Position numbers and translations under genes: made by a program
Shown here: positions 38,092 through 47,042 of the stretch, piece by piece
How the letters are laid out: every line of letters begins with the position of its first letter
Position numbering within the stretch: position 1 is the stretch's first letter
The notes under the pieces: generated by a model
Databases searched by the model: none
What the model saw: the letters and a program-made list of their open reading frames with translations, nothing else
What the model was told of the DNA's origin: nothing
Origin: Motilimonas sp. E26
GTDB taxonomy: Bacteria > Pseudomonadota > Gammaproteobacteria > Enterobacterales > CBDFNC01
Reading direction: 5' to 3'
DNA length: 64,000 nt
NCBI RefSeq assembly: GCF_021278025.1
Contig: NZ_JAIBHJ010000003.1
Span: 94,887 to 158,886 of the forward strand

Positions 38092-39429
38092 ATGATTACA
38101 ATAAAAAGAGGACTGGATCTCCCGATTCAAGGTGCTCCAGAGCAAGTAATCCATGATGGCAACGCCATCACTAAGGTAGCTACCCTGGGCGAAGACTATG
38201 TTGGCATGCGCCCTACCATGAAAATCAAGGTAGGAGATAGTGTAAAAAAAGGCCAAGTTCTTTTTGTCGATAAAAAGAACGAAGGTGTGCAATACACAGC
38301 GCCAGCATCCGGAGTAGTTGAAGAAATTAACCGTGGAGCAAAACGTGTGCTTCAGTCTGTTGTTATTGCCATAAATGGCAACGACAGTGTTTCTTTTGAG
38401 AAATACAGCGCAGCTGAATTAACGTCTCTAGGCCGAGAAAAAATCAAGCAAAATTTGGTTGAATCTGGCGCTTGGACTGCGTTACGTACGCGACCTTTTA
38501 GTAAGGTTCCGGCAATTGATGCCGCTCCTGTGGCCATTTTTGTTACCGCGATGGACACTAATCCATTAGCGGCATCTGCAGAAGTGATTATCAAAGAGCA
38601 AGAGCAAGCATACCTGAATGGTTTAGCTGTATTATCTCAGTTAACTGACGGTAAAGTGTATGTATGTCGAGGCGAAGCTGGTTTGCCAAAAGCATCTCTG
38701 TCAAATGTTGAAGAGCACGTTTTTAGCGGTCCTCATCCTGCTGGCTTAGCAGGAACTCATATTCACTTTTTAGAGCCTGCTAGTGCGACGAAACAAGTTT
38801 GGTACATTAACTACCAAGATGTGATCGCTTATGGCCATTTATTCTTGACTGGTGAGTTATATACCGACCGCGTCGTGTCATTAGCTGGTCCATCAGTAAA
38901 CAAACCGCGCTTATTACGTACACGTCTCGGTGCTTGTTTATCTGAGCTAACTCAAGGTGAGCTAAAAGCTGGTGAAAACCGTATTATTTCGGGTTCTGTT
39001 TTATACGGTACAACAGCATTAGGTCCAGTTAATTACTTAGGTCGTTACGCTAACCAAGTATCTGTACTAACTGAAGGCAGAGAAAAAGAATTTCTTGGCT
39101 GGGGTTACCCTGGCGTCAACAGATTCTCGGTAGCTAACGTGTTTGCGTCTGCATTGAGTAAAAAGTTATTTAACTTTACTACTACTACAGGTGGTAGTGA
39201 TCGTGCGATGGTGCCAATTGGCCAGTATGAGCGTGTTATGCCCCTTGATATCTTGCCAACCATGCTACTACGCGATTTGATTGCTCGTGATCTTGATAGT
39301 GCTGTAGCCCTTGGCTGTCTTGAGCTAGATGAAGAAGATTTGGCTCTATGTACTTTTGTATGTCCAGGTAAGTATGACTTTGGTCCTATTCTTCGTGACT
39401 GTTTGACCACGATTGAGAAGGAAGGCTAA
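38092..39429 (+). CDS. nqrA: Na+-translocating NADH:quinone reductase subunit A
   Basis: Peripheral cytoplasmic subunit of the Na+-NQR complex, about 445 aa. I set the start at ATG 38092 ([16 protein letters not shown]), matching the usual NqrA N-terminus; a GTG four codons earlier is possible. The gene opens a tight operon of six subunits. Na+-NQR oxidises NADH, reduces ubiquinone and pumps Na+, providing the sodium gradient that the TRAP and MATE transporters of this window could use. Confidence 0.96.
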   Translation: MITIKRGLDLPIQGAPEQVIHDGNAITKVATLGEDYVGMRPTMKIKVGDSVKKGQVLFVDKKNEGVQYTAPASGVVEEINRGAKRVLQSVVIAINGNDSVSFEKYSAAELTSLGREKIKQNLVESGAWTALRTRPFSKVPAIDAAPVAIFVTAMDTNPLAASAEVIIKEQEQAYLNGLAVLSQLTDGKVYVCRGEAGLPKASLSNVEEHVFSGPHPAGLAGTHIHFLEPASATKQVWYINYQDVIAYGHLFLTGELYTDRVVSLAGPSVNKPRLLRTRLGACLSELTQGELKAGENRIISGSVLYGTTALGPVNYLGRYANQVSVLTEGREKEFLGWGYPGVNRFSVANVFASALSKKLFNFTTTTGGSDRAMVPIGQYERVMPLDILPTMLLRDLIARDLDSAVALGCLELDEEDLALCTFVCPGKYDFGPILRDCLTTIEKEG

Positions 39430-39432
39430 AAA

Positions 39433-40638
39433 ATGTTAAAAAAATTGATTGAGGATATCGAACCTCATTTTGAACCTGGTGGCAAGCACGAAAGATGGTA
39501 TGCGCTATATGAAGCGGTTGCTACTTTTGCTTATACGCCAGGTTTTGTGAATAAAGGTCGCTCTCACGTTCGTGATAGCATCGACTTAAAACGCATCATG
39601 ATTTTTGTTTGGTTAGCCACATTCCCAGCCATGTTTTTTGGTATGTACAATGTTGGTTTTCAAGCCAACGAAGCCATTGCAATGGGGACGGGGGTCGCAT
39701 TTGATGACTGGCGTGTTGCGCTACTGCAAATGTTCGGTGTCACCATGGGTGCCGACGCGGGTGTGTTTGCCAACATGCTATTTGGCGCTATGTACTTCTT
39801 ACCTATCTATGCGGTGACATTCATCGTTGGTGGTTTCTGGGAAGTGCTGTTTGCAACCGTACGACGTCATGAAGTGAACGAAGGTTTCTTTGTTACTTCG
39901 GTACTGTTCGCATTGATCGTACCCGCTTCAATTCCCTTGTGGCAGGTGGCTCTCGGTATCACTTTTGGTGTGGTTATCGCCAAGGAAATATTCGGTGGTA
40001 CAGGTCGTAACTTCTTAAACCCAGCATTAGCGGGCCGCGCTTTCCTATTCTTCGCATACCCATCAGATATTTCTGGTGATTCAGTGTGGACGGCAGTTGA
40101 TGGCTTCTCGGGTGCAACCTCACTTAGTCTAGCCGCTAACGGTGGTATGGATGCCGTAACCGCTCAGCTTAGCTGGATGGATGCCTTTATTGGTAACATG
40201 CAAGGTTCAATTGGTGAAGTGTCAACTATCGCTATCCTAATTGGTGGTGCTTTCTTGATGATCACTAAAATTGCATCTTGGCGTATTGTTTCTGGTGTCA
40301 TGATAGGGATGGCGGTAACAGCATTCTTATTTAATGCTATCGGATCAGATACCAACCAAATGTTTGCTGTGCCATGGCACTGGCATTTAGTGATGGGTGG
40401 TTTTGCATTCGGCATGATCTTTATGGCAACTGATCCAGTATCGGCTTCATTTACCAATCGTGGTAAGTGGATGTACGGTGCGTTAATCGGTGTCATGGTG
40501 GTGTTAATTCGTGTAGTCAACCCTGCATTCCCAGAAGGCATGATGCTAGCAATTTTATTTGCTAATTTATTTGCCCCGTTATTTGACTACTTTGTGGTTC
40601 AGGCGAACGTTAAACGGAGACTTGCACGCAATGGCTAG
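39433..40638 (+). CDS. nqrB: Na+-NQR subunit B
   Basis: Membrane subunit of 401 aa with covalently bound FMN. The FMN-attachment motif is [10 protein letters not shown], where the Thr is the acceptor. About ten helices are visible, including the segment [24 protein letters not shown]. It also binds riboflavin and is the quinone site region in known structures. It lies 3 bases after nqrA and overlaps nqrC by 8 bases. Confidence 0.97.
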   Translation: MLKKLIEDIEPHFEPGGKHERWYALYEAVATFAYTPGFVNKGRSHVRDSIDLKRIMIFVWLATFPAMFFGMYNVGFQANEAIAMGTGVAFDDWRVALLQMFGVTMGADAGVFANMLFGAMYFLPIYAVTFIVGGFWEVLFATVRRHEVNEGFFVTSVLFALIVPASIPLWQVALGITFGVVIAKEIFGGTGRNFLNPALAGRAFLFFAYPSDISGDSVWTAVDGFSGATSLSLAANGGMDAVTAQLSWMDAFIGNMQGSIGEVSTIAILIGGAFLMITKIASWRIVSGVMIGMAVTAFLFNAIGSDTNQMFAVPWHWHLVMGGFAFGMIFMATDPVSASFTNRGKWMYGALIGVMVVLIRVVNPAFPEGMMLAILFANLFAPLFDYFVVQANVKRRLARNG

Positions 40639-41428
40639 TAAAGAATCATTAGGCAAAACCCTCGGCGTTGTGGTCGGCGTTTGTCTGGTTTGTTCTATTG
40701 TGGTATCGGTTGCTGCTGTGGGTCTTCGTCCCACTCAACAAGCGAACGCATTGTTAGACAAGCAAAAAAACATTTTAGCTGTTTCAGGACTTGAAATTGG
40801 CTCGCAAAAAATGGCGGATGTGTTCGCTAAGAACATTGAACCTAGATTAGTTGACTTAAAAACAGGTGAATATGTTGATGTTAAAGACGTTGAAGGCGTT
40901 TCAGATATCAATGAGTATGACCCGCTAAAAGCAGCTAAAGAGCCAGAAAAGAGCACTAAGCTTTCACCAGAACAAGCCATTGCTGGCTTTTCTACTCGTG
41001 AAAATATTGGTCTTGTTTACTTAGTGAACAGTGATGCCGGTGAGCTTGAGCGCGTAATTGTACCGGTTCGAGGCGCAGGCCTTTGGAACATGATGTATGC
41101 GTTTGTGGCGATTCAACCGGATGGCAATACCGTTGACGGTATTACTTACTACCAGCAAGGTGAAACACCGGGCCTAGGTGGTGAAGTAGAAAACCCAATG
41201 TGGAAAGCACTGTGGCCAGGTAAGAAATTGTATGATGAGCAAGGCAACCCAGCGATTAAAATCGTTAAAGGTGGCGCTGCTGAAGGTGATGTACACGGTG
41301 TCGACGGCCTATCTGGCGCAACACTAACAGGTACGGGTATCCAACATACATTCGATTTTTGGTTAAGTACTGACGGTTACGGTTCTTACCTGAAAAAGTT
41401 AGGTAAAGGAGAGCTTAATAATGGCTAG
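40631..41428 (+). CDS. nqrC: Na+-NQR subunit C
   Basis: Subunit of 265 aa, one N-terminal helix and a periplasmic domain, with covalent FMN at the Thr of the [11 protein letters not shown] motif near residue 225. The start ATG 40631 overlaps the 3' end of nqrB and is chosen because it gives the standard N-terminus [17 protein letters not shown]. Longer frames upstream are not needed. ApbE, encoded downstream, is the enzyme that attaches FMN here and in NqrB. Confidence 0.96.
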   Translation: MASKESLGKTLGVVVGVCLVCSIVVSVAAVGLRPTQQANALLDKQKNILAVSGLEIGSQKMADVFAKNIEPRLVDLKTGEYVDVKDVEGVSDINEYDPLKAAKEPEKSTKLSPEQAIAGFSTRENIGLVYLVNSDAGELERVIVPVRGAGLWNMMYAFVAIQPDGNTVDGITYYQQGETPGLGGEVENPMWKALWPGKKLYDEQGNPAIKIVKGGAAEGDVHGVDGLSGATLTGTGIQHTFDFWLSTDGYGSYLKKLGKGELNNG

Positions 41429-42047
41429 TGATGCAAAGAAGGTTCTCGTTGGACCTATCATCTCTAATAACCCCATTGCACTACAAATCTTAGGTGTTTG
41501 TTCTGCATTAGCGGTGACCAGTAAGCTAGAGACGGCGGTTGTAATGACCTTAGCGGTAACGTTTGTAACTGCTTTTTCTAACTTATTTATTTCAATTATT
41601 CGTAATCACATACCAGGTAGTGTGCGAATTATTGTACAAATGGCAATTATTGCTTCTTTGGTAATCGTGGTTGACCAAGTACTTAAAGCGGTGGCATTTG
41701 AGCTATCTAAGCAACTGTCGGTTTACGTAGGCTTGATTATTACTAACTGTATTGTAATGGGTCGTGCGGAAGCTTATGCGATGAAGAGTCCACCTGGCGC
41801 AAGCTTTATGGACGGAATCGGTAATGGTTTAGGTTACGGCTTCATTCTTGTTGCAGTTGGTGGCATTCGTGAATTCTTTGGTTCTGGTGCGTTATTTGGC
41901 ATCGAAATCATGCCATTAATTTCTGCAGGTGGTTGGTACCAAAGTAACGGTTTATTACTGTTACCGCCAAGTGCTTTCTTTATCATCGGGTTATTGATCT
42001 GGGCAATCAGAACATTTAAACCTGAACAGGTTGAGGCGAAGGACTAA
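41421..42047 (+). CDS. nqrD: Na+-NQR subunit D
   Basis: Six-helix membrane subunit of 208 aa of the NqrDE/RnfAE family. It contains the [19 protein letters not shown] segment, which carries a conserved Cys and lies at the inverted repeat core. In current structures an iron-sulfur or iron site lies between NqrD and NqrE. It overlaps nqrC by 8 bases and abuts nqrE with a one-base overlap (TAATG). Confidence 0.97.
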   Translation: MASDAKKVLVGPIISNNPIALQILGVCSALAVTSKLETAVVMTLAVTFVTAFSNLFISIIRNHIPGSVRIIVQMAIIASLVIVVDQVLKAVAFELSKQLSVYVGLIITNCIVMGRAEAYAMKSPPGASFMDGIGNGLGYGFILVAVGGIREFFGSGALFGIEIMPLISAGGWYQSNGLLLLPPSAFFIIGLLIWAIRTFKPEQVEAKD

Positions 42048-42655
42048 TGGAACATTACTTAAGTTTATTCGTACGCTCTATTTTCATCGAAAATATGGCA
42101 TTAGCTTTCTTCCTTGGTATGTGTACCTTCCTTGCGGTATCGAAGAAAGTAAAAACAGCATTTGGCCTAGGCGTCGCTGTAATTGTGGTATTAGCTATCT
42201 CAGTACCGGTTAACCAAGTTATTTACTTTAACTTGCTAGCGCCAGGTGCATTAGAGTGGGCTGGTCTTGGTGAAGCTGATTTAAGCTTCTTAGGCTACAT
42301 CACTTTCATCGGTGTTATTGCAGCCTTAGTGCAAATATTAGAGATGGTGTTAGACAAATACTTCCCTGCGCTTTACCAAGCCTTGGGTATTTTCTTGCCA
42401 CTTATCACGGTTAACTGTGCCATTTTCGGTGGTGTGTCATTCATGGTTCAACGTGAATACAACATTGCTGAGTCGTTTGTTTATGGTGTCGGTAGTGGTG
42501 TGGGCTGGATGTTAGCCATTGTTGCGCTTGCGGGTATCCGTGAAAAAATGAAATATGCAGATGTTCCAGATGGTCTACGTGGTTTAGGTATTACCTTTAT
42601 TACTTCAGGTCTGATGGCACTAGGCTTTATGTCTTTCTCTGGTATTCAGTTGTAA
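42047..42655 (+). CDS. nqrE: Na+-NQR subunit E
   Basis: Six-helix membrane subunit of 202 aa, paralogous to NqrD. It has the conserved segment [19 protein letters not shown] with a Cys that pairs with that of NqrD around the metal centre, and the opening [35 protein letters not shown]. Just after its stop there is a hairpin before nqrF. Confidence 0.97.
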   Translation: MEHYLSLFVRSIFIENMALAFFLGMCTFLAVSKKVKTAFGLGVAVIVVLAISVPVNQVIYFNLLAPGALEWAGLGEADLSFLGYITFIGVIAALVQILEMVLDKYFPALYQALGIFLPLITVNCAIFGGVSFMVQREYNIAESFVYGVGSGVGWMLAIVALAGIREKMKYADVPDGLRGLGITFITSGLMALGFMSFSGIQL

Positions 42656-42659
42656 TCTT

Positions 42660-42678
42660 GGGGCCGTTTTTCGGTCCC
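42660..42678 (+). other. Intra-operon hairpin between nqrE and nqrF
   Basis: GGGGCCG (42660-42666) and CGGTCCC (42672-42678) form a 7-bp stem with one G-U pair and a TTTTT loop. It begins 5 bases after the nqrE stop and ends before the nqrF ribosome site. With no T tract after it, it is more likely an mRNA stability element than a terminator. Confidence 0.5.
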
Positions 42679-42697
42679 TGAAGCAAGGAAATTGTCG

Positions 42698-43921
42698 ATG
42701 GAAATCATTCTCGGCGTTGTCATGTTCACAGTGATTGTTTTAGCCTTGGTATTTATTATCTTGTCTGCTAAATCAAAGCTAGTGGCCTCTGGCGACATTA
42801 AAATCTCAGTAAACGGTGATCCTGAAAAGGCGATCACTTGTGGCGCTGGCGGTAAGCTACTTGGCGCCCTCGCGAACTCTGGTATTTTTGTATCATCAGC
42901 CTGTGGTGGCGGTGGTTCATGTGGCCAGTGTCGTGTAAAAATCAAATCAGGTGGCGGTGACATTCTGCCGACTGAACTAGACCATATCTCTAAGGGTGAA
43001 GCCCGCGAAGGTGAACGTTTAGCTTGTCAGGTAAACGTTAAGCAAGATATGGATATTGAATTACCAGAAGAAATTTTTGGTGTTAAGCGTTGGGAATGTG
43101 AAGTTATCTCTAATGATAACAAAGCAACCTTTATTAAAGAGCTTAAACTACAAATTCCTGATGGCGAATCAGTTCCGTTCCGTGCGGGTGGTTATATCCA
43201 AATTGAAGCACCTGCTCACCATGTTAAATACGCTGACTTCGATATCGAAGAGCAGTATCGTGGTGACTGGGAACACTTTGGTTTCTTCAACCTTGAATCT
43301 AAGGTAGATGAAGAAACGATTCGTGCTTATTCAATGGCTAACTACCCAGAAGAATACGGTATTATTATGCTAAACGTGCGTATTGCTACGCCGCCGCCTA
43401 ATAATATGAGCTTGCCATGCGGTAAGATGTCTTCGTACATCTTCAGTTTGAAAGCGGGTGACAAGGTAACTATTTCTGGTCCATTTGGTGAGTTCTTTGC
43501 TAAAGACACCAAAGCTGAAATGGTATTTGTTGGTGGTGGTGCTGGTATGGCGCCAATGCGCTCTCATATCTTTGACCAGTTCCGTCGCTTGCATACTGAC
43601 CGTAAAGTTAGCTTCTGGTACGGTGCGCGCTCGAAGCGTGAAATGTTCTACGTAGAAGATTTCGACTCGATTGCGGCTGAAAACGACAACTTTGAATGGC
43701 ATGTGGCGTTAAGTGATCCACAGCCTGAAGATAATTGGGATGGCTACACTGGCTTTATCCATAATGTATTATTTGAAAACTACTTGCGCGATCATGAAGC
43801 GCCAGAAGATTGTGAATACTACATGTGTGGTCCACCAGTAATGAATGCTGCAGTTATCAACATGCTGAAAGAGTTAGGTGTTGAAGACGAGAACATCTTA
43901 CTGGATGACTTTGGTGGTTAA
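42698..43921 (+). CDS. nqrF: Na+-NQR subunit F (NADH dehydrogenase, FAD and 2Fe-2S)
   Basis: Catalytic entry subunit of 407 aa. It has one N-terminal helix, a 2Fe-2S ferredoxin domain with Cys in [13 protein letters not shown] and LACQ, and a ferredoxin-NADP reductase-like domain with RAYSMANYP (FAD), [12 protein letters not shown] (NADH) and a C-terminal CGPP. It takes electrons from NADH. Start ATG 42698 has AAGGAA 7 bases upstream; a TTG two codons earlier is unlikely. Confidence 0.97.
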   Translation: MEIILGVVMFTVIVLALVFIILSAKSKLVASGDIKISVNGDPEKAITCGAGGKLLGALANSGIFVSSACGGGGSCGQCRVKIKSGGGDILPTELDHISKGEAREGERLACQVNVKQDMDIELPEEIFGVKRWECEVISNDNKATFIKELKLQIPDGESVPFRAGGYIQIEAPAHHVKYADFDIEEQYRGDWEHFGFFNLESKVDEETIRAYSMANYPEEYGIIMLNVRIATPPPNNMSLPCGKMSSYIFSLKAGDKVTISGPFGEFFAKDTKAEMVFVGGGAGMAPMRSHIFDQFRRLHTDRKVSFWYGARSKREMFYVEDFDSIAAENDNFEWHVALSDPQPEDNWDGYTGFIHNVLFENYLRDHEAPEDCEYYMCGPPVMNAAVINMLKELGVEDENILLDDFGG

Positions 43922-43927
43922 TCACTG

Positions 43928-44956
43928 ATGCCTTTATCCATAACTAAATGGCTAGCCTTGATCGGGCTAGCCTTTTTTATTACTGCTTGCAGTAAAGATC
44001 AGGTTCAGTCAGCACCTATGGTGGTGATTGAGGGTGCGACCATGGGCACGTATTACCGTGTAAAGGTAGTGACGGATAAGATAACGGATCAAGCGGCCTT
44101 TCAGGCTGAAATCGATAAACGTTTAGAATTGGTCAATGATCAAATGTCGACTTATCGCCCCAATTCAGAGCTGTCTTTATTTAACCAGGCTGAGCAATCT
44201 CATCAAGTTTCTGCTGATACAATTGCAGTTGTACAAAAAGGAATTGAGTTGGCTCAGTTAACTCAAGGTGCGTTAGATATTACGGTCGGTCCTTTAGTTA
44301 ATCTTTGGGGTTTTGGCCCAGACGCGAGGCCAACTCACTCTCCTTCGGCGGAGCAAATTGCTGAGCGAAAAGCCATTACAGGTATTGAGCACTTGAGTGT
44401 GTCTGGTTTAACCTTAAAAAAGGCTATTCCAGAGCTATATGTAGATTTATCCTCGATTGCTAAAGGCTTTGGTGTTGATCAAATTGCTGAATATATAGAG
44501 AGCCTTGGCGAGCAGCATTACCTGGTTGATATTGGTGGTGAGCTGCGCATGAAAGGCAGTAATGACAAACATCTGCCTTGGCGGATCGCAGTTGAAAAGC
44601 CTGTTACCAATGAGCGAGCGATCCAAGAGATTGTATTGCCTGGTGATAACGCTGTTGCGACTTCCGGTGATTACCGAAATTACTTCGAAGAAGACGGCGA
44701 GCGTTTTTCCCATATGATTAATCCTATCACTGGCATGCCAATCAAGCATAAGCTGGTTTCAGTGACTGTGATTGATAAATCATCAATGGTTTCCGATGGC
44801 TTGGCCACGGCAATTATGGTGATGGGGCCTAAACTAGGTTATGATTTTGCTGTCCAACAAAAGTTACCTGTTTTTATGATCACCAAAACAGAAACAGGGT
44901 TTAGTGAGCAATATACGCAGCAATTTGCACCTTATTTGCTGCAGGAGGCAAAATGA
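43928..44956 (+). CDS. apbE: FAD:protein FMN transferase
   Basis: ApbE lipoprotein of 342 aa; the lipobox is FITAC, with the Cys near residue 21. Known motifs are EGATMGTYYRV, YRPNSELSLFNQ, DLSSIAKGFGVDQIAEYI and the C-terminal ATAIMVMGP. It transfers FMN from FAD to Thr residues of NqrB and NqrC in the periplasm. It lies 6 bases after nqrF and overlaps nqrM by 4 bases, so it is part of the same operon. Confidence 0.95.
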   Translation: MPLSITKWLALIGLAFFITACSKDQVQSAPMVVIEGATMGTYYRVKVVTDKITDQAAFQAEIDKRLELVNDQMSTYRPNSELSLFNQAEQSHQVSADTIAVVQKGIELAQLTQGALDITVGPLVNLWGFGPDARPTHSPSAEQIAERKAITGIEHLSVSGLTLKKAIPELYVDLSSIAKGFGVDQIAEYIESLGEQHYLVDIGGELRMKGSNDKHLPWRIAVEKPVTNERAIQEIVLPGDNAVATSGDYRNYFEEDGERFSHMINPITGMPIKHKLVSVTVIDKSSMVSDGLATAIMVMGPKLGYDFAVQQKLPVFMITKTETGFSEQYTQQFAPYLLQEAK

Positions 44957-45177
44957 CGTACTTTCTTGCAACTTTCGTAGTATTTGTATTAGTGATCGCC
45001 GCGATGTCGGTGGGTTACATTTTTCAAAAGAAAGCCGTAAGTGGTAGTTGCGGTGGCTTAGGCAGTATCGGTATCGACAAGGAATGTGACTGTCCCGATC
45101 CTTGTGACAACCGCAAGAATAAAATGGCAAAAGAAAAAGCCAGACGTGAAATGTTGGAAAAAAACCGTATTATTTAG
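44953..45177 (+). CDS. nqrM: Na+-NQR maturation protein NqrM
   Basis: A small 74-aa membrane-anchored protein with one N-terminal helix and a short domain with four Cys residues (SCGG, ECDCPDPC). NqrM is needed in Vibrio for assembly of active Na+-NQR, probably to deliver iron to the NqrD/NqrE site. It has 4-base overlap with apbE. A terminator follows 17 bases later, ending the nqrA-F-apbE-nqrM operon. Confidence 0.95.
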   Translation: MTYFLATFVVFVLVIAAMSVGYIFQKKAVSGSCGGLGSIGIDKECDCPDPCDNRKNKMAKEKARREMLEKNRII

Positions 45178-45193
45178 CTCGTAGTTAATAGAT

Positions 45194-45219
45194 AAAAAAG
45201 ACCTGAGAGGGTCTTTTTT
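45194..45219 (+). terminator. Terminator of the nqr operon
   Basis: AAAAAAGACC (45194-45203) and GGTCTTTTTT (45210-45219) pair around a 6-base loop, with the T run as tail. Confidence 0.9.
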
Positions 45220-45255
45220 ATTAGCCAAAACTTGAGAACTGATTATTTATACATA

Positions 45256-45275
45256 TACTGTATGAATAATCAGTT
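45256..45275 (+). promoter_or_regulatory. LexA-box-like site before dinB
   Basis: TACTGTATGAATAATCAGTT matches the LexA consensus (TACTGTATATATATACAGTA) at CTGT, AT-rich centre and CAG; the right half has TCAG where ACAG is expected. It is 13 bases before the dinB start. E. coli dinB is under LexA control, so this is the expected place for SOS regulation. Confidence 0.6.
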
Positions 45276-45287
45276 TTTTGGATTGGT

Positions 45288-46355
45288 ATGATGCAAAGAA
45301 AAATTATTCATGTCGATATGGATTGTTTTTATGCCGCAGTAGAAATGCGTGATAATCCAGCGTTGAAAACTCTCCCTATCGCTATTGGTGGTGCAGCTTC
45401 ACGACGCGGTGTGCTGTCTACGTGTAATTATGTTGCGCGTAAATACGGGGTGCGCAGTGCAATGCCAACTCATAAGGCACTGCAACTCTGTCCTGAGCTG
45501 GTGTTATTACCTGGGCGAATGGATGCATACAAAGCCGCCTCGATGCATATTCAGCAAATTTTTCATCGTTATACTGACATCATTGAACCGCTGTCACTCG
45601 ACGAGGCTTATTTAGACGTCAGTGAATCGCTATTGTTTTCAGGCTCTGCCACTTACATTGCTCAAGATATTCGCCGCGCCATTGCAGAAGAAACGGGACT
45701 CACCGCATCGGCAGGTGTCGCGCCATGTAAATTTATCGCCAAAGTGGCATCCGACGAAAATAAACCTAATGGCTTATGTGTGATCACACCTGCCGAAGTA
45801 GATAGCTTTGTCGCCAGTATGCCATTAGAAAAAATCCCTGGTGTAGGTAAGGTCACTTTAGAAAAGTTACACCAACTTGGACTTCATACCTGCAAAGATG
45901 TGCAAGGCTATGCCAAAGAATCCCTTTTAACCCAATTTGGAAAGTTTGGCCGTGTATTACTCGATCGCTGTCATGGCATCGATAATCGTGAAGTTGTGGT
46001 TGATCGCGCGAGAAAATCCGTCGGCGTAGAGCGGACGCTAAGTCATAATATAAAGCAATTGGGTGAGTGCGAAGCCGTGTTAAGTGACCTATATAAAGAA
46101 TTACTACGCCGTGTTGCACGCGTGGGAGCTCATGATAAAATTCGTTCACTTGCGGTTAAAATGAAATTTGCCGATTTTCAATTACGCTCTGCCGAGCAAC
46201 GAGTGCAATATTTACACCCAAGTTGTTATCAGCCATTGTTGCATCAACTGCTGGAAAAAAGTCAGGGTCGTGGCATTAGGCTGTTGGGGTTATCAGCACA
46301 GTTGCAACAAGATGAGATGATAGATGCCGCGGCTAAGCAGCTAAAACTGATTTAG
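45288..46355 (+). CDS. dinB: DNA polymerase IV
   Basis: Y-family polymerase of 355 aa for translesion synthesis. Catalytic acidic residues are in HVDMDCFYAAVEMRDNP and in LSLDEAYLDVS. The thumb contains KIPGVGKVTLEKLHQLGL, a helix-hairpin-helix. There are two adjacent ATG codons (45288, 45291); neither has a strong ribosome site. The LexA-like box upstream suggests SOS induction. It is followed by a convergent minus-strand gene with only 4 bases between the stops. Confidence 0.95.
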   Translation: MMQRKIIHVDMDCFYAAVEMRDNPALKTLPIAIGGAASRRGVLSTCNYVARKYGVRSAMPTHKALQLCPELVLLPGRMDAYKAASMHIQQIFHRYTDIIEPLSLDEAYLDVSESLLFSGSATYIAQDIRRAIAEETGLTASAGVAPCKFIAKVASDENKPNGLCVITPAEVDSFVASMPLEKIPGVGKVTLEKLHQLGLHTCKDVQGYAKESLLTQFGKFGRVLLDRCHGIDNREVVVDRARKSVGVERTLSHNIKQLGECEAVLSDLYKELLRRVARVGAHDKIRSLAVKMKFADFQLRSAEQRVQYLHPSCYQPLLHQLLEKSQGRGIRLLGLSAQLQQDEMIDAAAKQLKLI

Positions 46356-46359
46356 TGAT

Positions 46360-46851
46360 TTATTCATCCCAGTCCATCTCTATCACTTCAATATCATATT
46401 GCTCTGCTGAATTTGCTTTTTTCGATGGCTCGCTTGGTGTTTTGGCTGATGTTTGAGAGGTTGATTTTTGCTTTACAGGGCTGTTGTTTGAGCTTTCACC
46501 AGCGATTGCGGCTTTAGTCTCTTGCCACGTTTTATCCGATGAGGACTTTAGTTTTTGCCAATAGCTACTGTTGGTATCAGTCGTTTCTGACCAAGCTTCG
46601 CTACTGTCAGTTTTGACCTCTTGCCATGTTTCACTGGTTTCTTTACTGGTCACTTCCCAAGCGTCAGCTGATGTTTCTTTTGTAGCATCCCAAACATCTC
46701 CACTCGTTTCTTTTGTTGCTTGCCAAGCATCAGAGCCAGCTTTTTTAGTACTTTCCCATGCTTCACTCCATGAGTTTGACTGAACGCTAGCGCTCATTGG
46801 TAAAGCCAATAGCGAATAAAGTAAAGGTAAGCCAAATCGAGTTAATTTCAT
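46360..46851 (-). CDS. Exported protein with eight Trp-centred 11-residue repeats
   Basis: A 163-aa protein I do not recognise. Start ATG 46851 is set by GGGAGG 6 bases upstream, although the frame is open to 46917. A signal peptide (about 1-22) is followed by a repeat tract: Trp at 32, 43, 54, 65, 76, 87, 98 and 109, exactly 11 residues apart, with a further Trp at 28. Each unit reads roughly D-A-W-x-x-T-K-E-T-S-x. Period 11 fits a hendecad amphipathic helix or coiled coil, as in LEA-type and apolipoprotein-like proteins. The tail is low complexity (Ser/Lys/Pro), then acidic (EVIEMDWDE). The gene is alone between dinB and pepD. Confidence 0.8.
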   Translation of the reverse strand: MKLTRFGLPLLYSLLALPMSASVQSNSWSEAWESTKKAGSDAWQATKETSGDVWDATKETSADAWEVTSKETSETWQEVKTDSSEAWSETTDTNSSYWQKLKSSSDKTWQETKAAIAGESSNNSPVKQKSTSQTSAKTPSEPSKKANSAEQYDIEVIEMDWDE

Positions 46852-47007
46852 CGTATCCTCCCTAATAGCAGGTACACATTCTACGCAACTTAAACTATTA
46901 ACCAAAGGTATCAACAATTAATTATTGTTTATACGTGTGTTAGTTAATGCTGATACGGTATTTGTTATCCCTACATATTGTGATTCAAGGAAAGCAGAGA
47001 TGATGCA

Positions 47008-47036
47008 AGTAGTGATGCTCTCTGAGCATCACTACT
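47008..47036 (-). terminator. Long hairpin after pepD
   Basis: AGTAGTGATGCTC and GAGCATCACTACT form a perfect 13-bp stem with a 3-base loop, starting 7 bases after the pepD stop. The T tract is weak on minus (TT) and better on plus (TTTT), so termination of pepD through it may depend on Rho or on the very stable stem. Confidence 0.65.
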
Positions 47037-47042
47037 TTTATC

